Positions 25,427-35,149 of a stretch of 64,000 nt of DNA are shown here, in pieces (the stretch's first letter is position 1; every line of letters begins with the position of its first letter). Location: the NCBI GenBank assembly GCA_963921425.1, contig OY992834.1:3844001-3908000 (forward strand), in the 5' to 3' direction. The notes under the pieces were generated by a model. That model worked only from the letters and a program-made list of their open reading frames with translations. It was not told where the DNA came from and searched no databases. The position numbers and the translations under genes are program-made. This DNA comes from Dryas octopetala (taxonomy: Eukaryota; Streptophyta; Magnoliopsida; Rosales; Rosaceae).

Positions 25427-25484
25427 GGATCCATGCAGTTTACATAATTTTATAAAGACTTGAATGGATCCATGCAGTTTACAG
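25427..25484. repeat. 18-bp direct repeat pair
   Basis: The sequence ggatccatgcagtttaca occurs twice (starting near 25428 and 25467), separated by about 20 bases, just downstream of the hAT transposase stop. It could be a subterminal repeat of the element or a small local duplication. Confidence 0.5.
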
Positions 25485-25499
25485 CAAGTATATACCACT

Positions 25500-26327
25500 T
25501 CATGATGTTGGAGGAGGCATGCCACTTGTAGAAGCTTGAGAAGCTCCGGTAGCTTGAGTTGTGGTCAAGACTGCAATCAATAAAGAAAAATATATCAATT
25601 ATATCTTAGAAGTTAGAAAAATCAATAGAATTTAAATTGTATTGAAAAGACAAAATCTTACTTGCTTCCATTTCTTCAAGTTCCCTATAAAATTCAACCT
25701 CTTCGTCCGTTGGTTCCTTGTAGAAGCTAAATTCTTCCGCTTTAAGCCAATCACTAGTACACACTAGTGCCTCTACCATTGTTGGAGTCAATGAAGCTCT
25801 AAAAGGATCAACAATCCTCCCTCCTAGGCTAAATGCATTCTCACTAGCAACGGTAGAACTTGGAATTGCAAAGATATCATTGGCAATCTTTGAAAGGATT
25901 GGATATCTTGTAGCATTCCCTTTCCACCAATCCAAGATTTGGAACCCTTCCACCAAAGGACTCTCAAAAGGATCGAAAAAGTATCTATCCACTTCATTGG
26001 ATATCTCCACAAGTTGTTCCTCAATCCTTTCTTGCAAAAGGTCTCTCATCATTTTAACCCAGTGGACCCATTTTTCTTAGAATGGGCAGGTATCTCCTTT
26101 TTGCAATAATTGCAAACCCCAAGCACCTGTTCTACCCCCTTATCATCTTTCTTTTTAATTTTCTTGCAGTGATCCCACACCACAGAACCACCTTTTTTCC
26201 TCTTTCCTCCCACATTTACTTCAGACCCTGTTTGGAATTCAACTTTTGTTAGGGTTGGGACTTGTGTTTCTGTTTGTTGTTGAGGTACTGTTTGGGATTG
26301 AGTTTGGGGTTGAGATTGACCAGTCAT
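25500..26327 (-). mobile_element. Internally deleted hAT transposase remnant inside the UROD relic
   Basis: On the minus strand, an ATG at 26325-26327 opens a 92-residue Gln/Thr-rich N-terminus. It leads into a BED zinc finger (VWDHCKKI...GVCNYCKKEIPAHSKKNGST), which stops where the finger's His should follow. From about 26050 downward a second frame carries the hAT C-terminal dimerisation domain: LDWWKGNATRYPILSKIA, STVASENAFSLGGR, RASLTPTMVEALVC. A GT-AG intron then joins a short last exon rich in Thr, Ser and Gln, ending at 25500. The catalytic middle (several hundred residues) is absent, so this is a non-autonomous deletion derivative. About 600 bases further right (to ~26960) resemble its 5' leader. 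I could not define the terminal inverted repeats. Confidence 0.82.
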
Positions 26328-27021
26328 GGACCCTATTGAGGCACTTAGTGTATTGATTGGCTAGACTCCATACCTAACAAAATCAGCAAGCATAACCCTA
26401 ATGATCAACAAATCCAGCAAGCAAGCATACAAATACATATTCACATAACCCCTCTAGCAAGAATACATATACATATTAACTTGCATCACATATTCTGATA
26501 ATCACATCATCATCAGCATAACCCTAACAAGCCTAGATATTCAAAATGCACAAACACATCCGAAATACATGCACAAAACCTCTAACCCCAATCAAACTCA
26601 ATCTCAAATTCTCAATACCCCAATGAAAGTTCAAACATTTATATCACAACATTCCCAATTCAAATTAATTTATGCACAAATCAGAATCAGAAAACTCACC
26701 TTAAATGCACAGCAAGCAAGCAGCACAAAGTCACTGGTCACAAACCTCTAACCACAAAATTGGAAATTCAGTTAATTAACATCAAAATCACAATCTCAGA
26801 AACCCTAATTAAAAATACCCTTAAATCCCTAATTCGAAACCCTAATTAAAAACTACCTTTGCATTTGGCGATGGGTGACTGGGTGGTGAGAGTCTGAGAG
26901 AGACAGAGTCTGAGAGGGTGATAGAAATGAGAGGGATCGAAAGGGGGGTCTGGAATTAGGCTGCGATGGGATCCAGTGTGGTGGGGTGCATGATGTTCTA
27001 AATCCAACAGTCTACATTATG

Positions 27022-27044
27022 CCACGTATTAAAATAATACGTGG
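27022..27044. repeat. Perfect 10-bp inverted repeat with two ACGT cores
   Basis: ccacgtatta, three A, then taatacgtgg. It sits between the hAT 5' flank and the last recognisable base of the adjacent UROD exon, so it may mark an insertion edge. Confidence 0.45.
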
Positions 27045-27616
27045 GATATTGATCCCTTACCTTTTACAATGTCAAAAGGGATATTCATCCAGGAGAGAGG
27101 AGTAAGAATGTCTGAGAATAAAATGAATGAGCTGTCACAATATGAGAGGCATTTGAGAAAAAGAGACAAGCAACCCAATGGAAGGGATAACAAGATTATA
27201 GCATGTAAGAAGCTAAAATGGAAAACCCAACAATGAATCATAGAGTGGCATCATACTCCATCAGGCTTGAAACCTTTCAGGGCTGTAAGGTCGACATTTT
27301 CGGATCTTTCTCGAAATGAAGGATGCCTCTCGCAGAGAAGTTGATAACTCTGTCATATCGAAATGCTGAATAAGTTAGCAGGCGTAACTTGTAAATTAGG
27401 AGATGCAAAATTCAAGCAGATAAGCAGTGGCCACTCCCTTAGTACTTCATGTACCTTAACCTCCCTGCTTGCCTCATGAGCCAAACTGGGGGTCTTTCAA
27501 CATCTTCCCCACCAACCGCATTGAGCAAAAGGGGGTCGGCAACTGAGGTAGCTTGGGGTTCTGCTACACCCTGAATTAGATACATGAAATTAGAGTGTGA
27601 AACAAAAAATGGGTAT

Positions 27617-27652
<36 letters not shown>

Positions 27653-28450
27653 ATGTATACGACTCTGTGATAAAGAAACCCAAATTGGCGCATACCCAAC
27701 ATCAATTAGACCATTTCCCACAAAACCCAGTTCGAGTAGCTTAAAATACGGCAACAATTGAAAATGGGAATATTGAATTTACCTCGGAGGGCACAGAGGA
27801 AGCGAGGCTTGGGTGCGCATCTGGTTCTTCGCGTAAAGGAAGCCGAGGAGCGAACAGAGAAGGAAGCTATGGAGCCATGGCTGTGAATACATGACATGTT
27901 TGGAGGCAACCCAATTACGCAAAGGTTTGATTGGTCTCTAAGTCGAAGCTTGTGACTTTGTGAGTGTGCCTCAGCGAAGAAGAAAAGAAAAAGTATGTCA
28001 GAGGCTGATAATAACGATAAGGGAATTCCCCACCGGCACTGAATTTTTGCCATGTCACTCTTAACTCCAACAGTCAACGGTAAGGAACAAGGAAGCGTTT
28101 AAACGACTGTCGTTCATCCATCTAATATTAGCGATATGTCGTGCACTAGTGCGTAGTTCTGTCTGGGCCTCAGGACCAGGCCCATAAGAAAGAGGGCAAT
28201 CCAACGACATACGACATGCGGATTGAACAGCCGACCATTGATTATTTTTTGGAATTTTTGGGATTTGAATACTGAAACAATCAAACGTAAACAGAAGCTC
28301 AGTTGCATCAGATGACAGTTTCTTTGGGGGATTTAATCACATCAGATTTGACTATTTGAGTGTTTTTCGCTATAATAAATTCGTATATCAAAGAACAAAA
28401 AAAAAAAAATTACAAAGAAAGAAAAGATGAACTGCTAGATTACAAGGAGA

Positions 28451-28472
28451 GGGGGGGGGGGGGGGGGGGGGG
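28451..28472. repeat. G22 homopolymer (C22 in the HAD-gene transcript)
   Basis: Twenty-two consecutive G on the plus strand, 29 bases past the stop codon of the minus-strand HAD gene. It would be a C tract in that gene's 3' UTR. Length may be unreliable in assembly. Confidence 0.7.
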
Positions 28473-28500
28473 AAGGCAGAGCTGAAAAATAAAAAATGAA

Positions 28501-31332
28501 TCAGAAAATAGTATCAACTCTAAGCTTCCTCTTTGGCGGAGATTTCTCTATAATCTGCTTTTGCAGGTCCATGAACGTAGAACCCTTGTTTGCAAATAGT
28601 CTCCGAAGATTGATCACTGAGAGTTCATTAAAACTAGCTACTGCAAGATCAGCCTGCACCAGGTCATACCTGCATGTGCCACCCACCATTAACCTCAATC
28701 TCAGGATATAGTCATTTTCAAATTAGCGGAGTAGAAATTTCCCATTAGGTATATTGGGATGTGTGAATGAATGCGAATATGTATGGGTGAGAAGGGTGAA
28801 GGGGTGAGATTACATACGCGGGGTGTGCGCCAATCAGTGCTACAGCCATCATTGTGCAGTTGTGAGCAGCAGTTATACCTCTAGGCTCATCCTCAAACAC
28901 TACGCACTTGGATGGCTTCCGATCCAGCTGCAAGGAGTATAATGAATTCAGTAAGAATGTTGCCAGGAAAATTAATCAGGTAACATTTTGATTTGCAATC
29001 TTATTATATACACAAAAAATGTGAAGTATACAGTAACAGACTGACTCCAGACATGCTGAGTCTGTAATATGTGGAGAGCCGGCCTTCAATGGTGACACTT
29101 GTAATGCATATTTGAAAACTAATAATCTCATCTTGCAGACAGTACCTTCATAGCTGCAGACAGAAACCTATGAGCTATTGAATCCATGCCATCTTCCTCG
29201 GTCACAATTGCCTATAACCCCAAAAAGATGACAATAGCTGAGAACACGTGTTATGTAAGTGGAATTAACAGAAATCTTGTAAACATGATAGATCAACTAT
29301 TTCATTTCGCAACTTCATGGGGAGTTAACAAAATTGGTGTAATTCAAAGGGACATCAACCTGGAAATACTTCTTGAGTCCCATTCGTTCTAGGGCCTCTA
29401 CCATGTTTTTCCGATCAAGACTTGAAACAACAGCACAAGGGATACGAGCTGTGGATACAGCATCTAGCCATTCATTGATCCCCTCCACGGGTTTACTAAG
29501 CTGAAGAAAGGAAAAATGTGAGCAATTCTGTTGTTGCATAGACAAATAGAACCCCCTCAAATAGATTACTAGCAGCTTAGTACTCACCCTGAGAAGATTG
29601 TCATAATATAATTGCGAAAACCTTAATGCCAATCTATCCAGTTCTTTTTCTTCTTTATCCCACAGTAAAAGCTGAAAGTTTTTTGAGACTTGTGAGAGAC
29701 ATTCAATGTAAGTATCAAGAATGAATGGTTTATTGGAAATAAACCATAAAGTTTACTATAAGATAAGTCTAGACAATCAGAGTTTGAAGAAATGCCACAA
29801 TCAAAGAAAAGATGCATTTAATAGTCAAAACCCTACATCTTATTTGTCTATATAGATAAACTACAAATCCTTAAATGAACACTAATCTCAAACCTTATGC
29901 AACACATGATCAGCACCTGCATAAAGCATTCGTCCTTGCACATCAGCATCTTCGGGAATTTCCTTTCCTGATCAAGAATAAAAAATTTGGGGTACAAAAG
30001 AAATTATGTTATCAGAGTTAAAAGAAAAATTTCTAGTACAAATTGCTATCCAAACTACAGAAGGTCAGGATAAATGTCAAATATCTAAGTCTCCGGTCTT
30101 CTCCTCCAAAATAAAAAAGTAATGCAAGCACACAAATCAACATATGCCAGTTCAACATTTGATCCAACATTGAGAATGAACTGAAAGGCCTGCAACAGGC
30201 TATTAAAGGGAAGAAAAGGCTGCGTACCCTCTTCTGAGGCAAGCTGCTTCCAAGCATTTAATTTCAAAGTTCGAGTATCAGCCTGAAACACATTATGTAT
30301 GCAATTAATTTTATTTTTAATAATTGCACATATAAAGCTTTTCCTTGATCATTAAGACATATTATTAAGATTTTGCATATTTGAATAAAGTTTCATTTCT
30401 AACAACCAGAACCTGTAAATAAATTTGAAACATATAACTAATGAGTGTTACAGAAATTTACCACGACATTGTCAAAAGAGAAAATAAGACCATAAGCTTC
30501 ATCTGGCTTCATGGCATATCGTATTCTTTGAAGAAAACCTTCTTGTAGTTTGTCGTTCAAAAAATCCTACTTGGAATAAGAATTAACACTGGTAAGTTAT
30601 GGTCTATAATCTAAGAGCACCAGAAAGTATACGACGTCAATTAATACGTATAGCACCATAAATTCCTTACCACGTCAACCTTGAGTGGTCCATCTGGTCT
30701 GAAAGTCTCAAAACCTTCTCCATATTCAGCTCCAATCGCCTGAAACACCAAAAAAATTGGTTAGGAAAAACATTAAGTTCATCAAGATTACCTAATCAAA
30801 GATAAGTAAAAAAAGAGGAAAAAAACAAAACCCAGAAGCTCTAGTTTCTTAGACACCACTGAGTTCACCAATATCTTCCACACAAAATACCAAAAAAAGC
30901 AAATTAAAGCAAACCCAGAATTCAAAACCAAACATTTAAAGTTTTGCATTCACAACGTACACAAAAACCCAATAAATAGATAAAAGATACAAAGGGGAAT
31001 GAGAAATCAGTAGTCCGTACCTCTTGCGTGAAAAGCCTGTTGGGTGTGATGGGAAACCCATTAACAGAGCCATTATCGTCGAACCCACAAGCGTTCCTGA
31101 CCACCCGGTTATGCTTAGCGAGGTTCAAACGCTTTAGCCTCTGTGAAATAGAAGTAATCAACTACAATATTACAACAAACAATTACAGAGGTAAAGACAT
31201 GAAGAGAGAGAGAGAGAGGCGGCAGAGGCTTACCGATAATTTGAGCTTCGAAGGGAGCGAAGAGTGTAGAAGCGGAGAGGGAGACCGCCATAGAAGCAAA
31301 GAAGAGCTGAAATTGCTACAAGCACAGTCCAT
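28501..31332 (-). CDS. Plastid-targeted HAD-superfamily protein, At3g10970-like, 11 exons
   Basis: Exons 31234-31332, 31021-31140, 30671-30739, 30462-30566, 30228-30282, 29894-29967, 29588-29671, 29360-29500, 29146-29211, 28818-28927 and 28501-28669 join in frame to 363 residues. The Ser/Leu-rich N-terminus fits a transit peptide. The HAD fold is visible. The motif I region LIFSFDNVVADT has Ser126 where the nucleophile Asp belongs and Asp128 at the acid/base position. Motif II is VVSSLDRKN, the Lys is in DRKPSKC, and motif IV is VVFEDEPRGITAAHNC. The C-terminus (LRRLFANKGSTFMD...KRKLRVDTIF) is a plant-specific extension. From memory the Arabidopsis relative has the same altered motif I. Related proteins include riboflavin-pathway phosphatases, but with the nucleophile missing I do not assign phosphatase activity. 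Confidence 0.93.
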
Positions 31333-32536
31333 CAGAGTCGATTAAAGAGCGTCGAAGCCCTTGCAAACGAGGAGTTTGCTTTACTTGGAATACGTTTCTT
31401 TGGTATTTCGTTTTTTTATTTTTTATTTTTTGTAAGATGTGAAGGCTGGCTTGAGAATTGAGATTGATATGAAATTATGAAGTCCACGTGACCGTACGTT
31501 GTTCTGTTCGGTCCAAGTCACGTGGCCTCACGTGATATGAGTTTTGGGTATACAGGTGACAAAATAAATAATGGAAACTTTATTTTTGTTTCTGAAATTT
31601 TAAGTAATATAATAAAAGATGCTATAGAATCCAATTTTCAAACATGGAATAGGTCTTTGGTAGGTGGTCTTACAATATTATCTTATACAAAAAAGTGGGA
31701 AAAAGAAATTAGGGACAACGTTGGTGGTAGAAGACTACCAAAAAGGCTTGAAGTATCCAATGTTTTAACATGGCCAGTTGTAGATGTAGGAGTTATTGAG
31801 TCCAGAAAGGGATTGGCCTTCTTTTATACCTCTTACCATAAATCTACCATGATAAAGAGGATTGAGTTTATGTACGTGAATAATGTTCTCAACATAAATC
31901 ATATATGTTACATTGTCAAACCATTAATTTAAATTAATTATTAAACAGATTAACAAGTTGGCAACCATATTCAATTCCTTTACAATATATATAGATATAG
32001 CATATACATGAAGGATTGGACAAAAAAACAGCGTGTACATGAAGGCAGTACGAAAGGAACCTGTTTAACATTCTCTCCAGGCTATGCATGCCAAATCATG
32101 ATATTTAGTAAATGAACCTGTAAACAGAATCAATAGCCAATGCACTTTGCAGAAAGATTTGATGCTTCTTTTATACAAGTTCTAGGTGAGACTATTCCCA
32201 AACAAAATGTCTTCATAAAAAAAGTGAAACTTTTTCCAACTCTATGGAGGAAATAACTACACTTTTGTTAGACTCGACAACTCCTACATTTACTATACAA
32301 TAGCCAAATGACTTGCCTTTCTTTGAGAAAATAGGTAAGGGGAAAAATAGCCTCAGTTGAGCATATAGATTTTCCACCCTAGCCAATTGGATGGTCCCAT
32401 TAACCAAAAATGGTCAGCAAAAAATGAAACCTTTAGGCAGTTCCTAAACTTGAGCGAGAGTCCTCAAAACAACCATACACTATTTTCCTGCTTCATGAGG
32501 TAAACACCTTAAATGTATGCTCATCCATTGACCTGT
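31333..32536. other. Intergenic region, HAD gene promoter to HMG gene 3' end
   Basis: AT-rich. A 136-codon plus-strand frame at 31522-31932 has no recognised domain and low-complexity content, and I do not call it a gene. Two related ~30-base blocks lie in opposite orientation at about 31780-31815 and 32250-32300 (shared core atgtaggagtt), suggesting repeat debris. Confidence 0.45.
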
Positions 32537-34077
32537 TTATGAGGTAAAAATTAAGTAATTAGCATGACAATGCAAAACAAGGACAGAGAAACAAATGTAG
32601 CCAATCCGAAACAATAATACACTTGGGAAAGGGAGGGAGAGAGAGAGAGACCGATGGTAGGTGTGCCAAGAGTTGTCCCATGATTCATCAAGCCAATCAG
32701 AATTCTCAGAGTCTTCATAAAACTGTAATTGAACCATAATATAAACAATAATAATTAAGTTCCTGAGAAAAATAGTAGGAAACAATCAGAAGAACCAGTA
32801 AAATAGAAATGTATTCTATTTCTGAGCCTTAAAGCAAAAACATACCCCATCAAACTTCTCATTGTTACAACCCAATGCTGAATCTGCCTCATCATCTACC
32901 TGCAACCAATGACCCCATCATCAATTCAATTCCTAGATACCTGGGAAAAAAGACTGGAATTTACACAATGTGGGGGCAAAGCAGAGGATCTAGATGGATT
33001 AATATCAAATTGAATACATGGAATGCAAACAAAGGGGTGTAACATTCACATAGTTTTACAAGCAGAAAAAAGAACAATGACTTTATTTCTAGTTGCTATC
33101 AATAATGAATTACTCAGGTTCAGTGAAGGTGAAAAACCCAAATCTAAGCAAATGGGAATAACCTGCCATTTGTATCATTAAAAATCTTGATATAAAACTA
33201 AGCAAACATACTAAAATCCTCTTCGGAAGAAATTGGAAACGTTACGTTGTTACTAGCACCAGAGGACATTGCAATTTTCAATCAAAGACGCAGTCAGATT
33301 TACCACTAGTCTATCATCTGCTTCTTTAAGCAAAGCTTTCTGATGAGCCTCATCAATCCTTTCAGCTTCAGCAACATACGGTTGCCTCTCCTAACAAAAA
33401 AAACAGTCCAATTGAATGTGATAAAATAAAACACATGGATTCCACATTATAACAACTGGGTAGGGCTTAAAAAGAAAGAATGAGATTGATTCACTTTTAA
33501 TTACCTCATTGGACATTTTCCTCCAAGCCTCAAACCCTTCTCGATTTATGGCAACCCAATCTCTAGCTTTGCTTGTCTTGGTAAAATCTTTCCTGATAAA
33601 CCCACAAGATTAAATGGGTACAACATATATGTACTACTAAATCAACTGAGACTAAGAATAATAGAATTCAAGAAAGTAATTATAATGGTAAAAAATGTAC
33701 ATGAAGATTCACCCAAAAAAAAAAAATGTACATGAAGAAATGAAAAGGAGCCATGACTATGAGTTGGTCCCAAAAGCTGTGTTTCTCAACATCTTGGCAT
33801 ACTACGCCTTTGAACCTCTTCACCTCTGTCTTCCTCTCACACTCATGCATGCCTGCCAAAGTAATTGGCACTGAAACCCCACAAGTATTGCTGCAACATG
33901 CACATATTGGAACCCAAAAATGGAATAATAATCACTAAGAAAACAAAAAAAAAGAACAAAATTAAACAAAACATTAAATAATGTATGTGATATGCCATAC
34001 CACTTTTGAAAGGCACTTCCATCAGGAGCACGAGGAATTGCATGAACTCGTTTCCGGGTCTTTCGCAGATTCGCCAT
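32537..34077 (-). CDS. Zinc-finger plus HMG-box protein, six exons
   Basis: Exons 34001-34077, 33732-33890, 33505-33592, 33304-33390, 32846-32899 and 32537-32722 join to about 216 residues. The N-terminus is basic (RKTRKRVHAIPRAPDGSAF). A small zinc-finger-like motif follows, with Cys26, Cys29, His41 and Cys43 in CNTCGVSVPITLAGMHEC. The HMG box runs from about 71 to 135: APFHFFMKDF, RDWVAINREGFEAWRKMSNEE, YVAEAERI. An acidic tail (VDDEADSAL, YEDSENSDWLDESWD) is typical of plant HMGB proteins. It should be a nuclear DNA-bending chromatin protein. The last exon may splice again after HTYHR, because the remaining Ser/Leu-rich residues look like translated intron or UTR. A duplicated splice donor lies in intron 2. 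Confidence 0.85.
33691..33738 (-). repeat. Micro-insertion with 17-bp duplication spanning a splice donor
   Basis: The 17-mer aaaaatgtacatgaaga occurs at 33691-33707 and 33722-33738, separated by ttcacccaaaaaaa. The plus strand thus reads a short tag ending CACCC plus an A tail between direct repeats. The repeat contains the exon-2 end and GT donor of the HMG-box gene, so two copies of CTTCAT/GTACAT now stand 31 bases apart. Confidence 0.65.
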
Positions 34078-35149
34078 TGAAGCACCACTGCAAGCTCTGC
34101 TCTGCAACTATGGAACTATCTTTCACATCTGCTTTTATAGTGTTATTCTATTAGTTAGGGACTCCCATAAATTAGTGGGAGACAAGAAGACGAGAAAACA
34201 GGCGCAATTTCAGTTTTCCAACTTTGGGTTGGCTATAATACGCTGGAGGTTAATTGCAATTTGCACACACAAAACCCCAATTTTCTGGCGGATAAAACCG
34301 TGCAATTAGTAGAAGTTAATGTTAACCTGCTGGTCCGTAGGGTATAAGCCGTGCACGGTAGCTTAATGATATCTAGATTGCTAACTTGCGCCAAGCAGTT
34401 TTGGGCGGGGCGGTGAAATTGAAAACAGAGTAAAAACTAGAGGGGATTTCCGCGGTAACTCAAAAGGCGCGCAAAGTAGATGGCGCCTAAAGGCATGGCG
34501 CACAATGATTAATATTTTTAATAAAAATTAAATATTTAATCTTGGCCAAAAAAAAATATATATATATTTAAGAAAGTTTTTTTTTGTTTTTTTAATTCAA
34601 ATAGTAGCTTGGGATGAAAGGGTTTGGATATGGGCTATAGGAATGGGAGTGATGTGGGTTTGGGCCAAAGAAAATAAAATGGGCAGGGAACTAATGAGGT
34701 AGTGTCACACTGTCACTGGGCATAGGCCATATGAATTAAAGATTACATACTTACAATTTATAACTATATGGGAATGAAACCATGTATAGAACCAAATAAT
34801 TAAAAATTGATAAAATAATAGCAATTGCCCATGTGAATTTAAGTACAAGCAAAGAATTATAATTGCATCTTTGACAGAAAACAACTGAAATTCCAACACC
34901 ATGTCAGTGTCAAGGAATGTAATGCGGGTACCATGACATACTAACCCTGATCATAAATAAAAACTTCATTCCAACCCACCCTCACCGCATAGATCAGATT
35001 AATAATCACCTATACAGACTGACATACATTAAAAACATCTTCCAAAAACACAAACATAAGCAAAACCATAACTTATTAAATAACAAGGACACTGAAAGCA
35101 AAATGTTGGTACCCCAAGGATTGACTCACTGTTAATCAATCTTAAAGTG
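34078..35149. other. Intergenic region between the HMG-box and WEB genes
   Basis: Contains the HMG gene promoter (relatively GC-rich around 34400-34500), a short CTTGGCC(A)n tag at 34541-34556, and the WEB gene 3' UTR near 35100. No gene is supported. Confidence 0.5.
34541..34556 (+). repeat. CTTGGCC(A)9 tag
   Basis: A third copy of the CTTGGCC plus A-run tag. The flanks share only about eight AT-rich bases (atatttaa on either side), so a target duplication is possible but not clear. Confidence 0.5.

Larger units (their letters stand above)
24090..27897 (-). pseudogene. Uroporphyrinogen decarboxylase (HEME2-type) pseudogene with introns
   Basis: Minus-strand pieces of plastid UROD, the heme/chlorophyll enzyme that decarboxylates uroporphyrinogen III, appear in order. 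Exon 1 (27783-27897, transit peptide MSCIHSHGS...) is followed by an exon from 27570 with [13 protein letters not shown], a piece at about 27265-27363 (SYQLLCERHPSF...FKPDGV), one at about 27060-27110 (ILFSDILTPLSWMNIPFDIVKGKG), one at 25069-25195 ([13 protein letters not shown]...KRLAFSQPK), and the 3' exons at 24090-24620. The relic lacks about nine residues after SENVDL and the whole exon that should carry the VREF...VPYVGEAL region. It has an extra TTAAGG and a damaged donor at RQAGR/YMK. The 3' part has frame breaks, including a 9-base insertion near the final GTPEENV. A hAT remnant lies where the missing exon should be. Retained introns mean a decayed original gene, not a retrocopy. Confidence 0.9.

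Noticed and set aside
28501-31332. Calling the HAD gene a riboflavin-pathway phosphatase
   Set aside because: The nucleophile Asp is absent, so the activity of related enzymes cannot be transferred.
31522-31932. 136-codon plus-strand frame in the HAD-HMG spacer
   Set aside because: No domain, AT-rich composition like its surroundings, and part of it is a block shared with an inverted copy nearby; more likely repeat debris.
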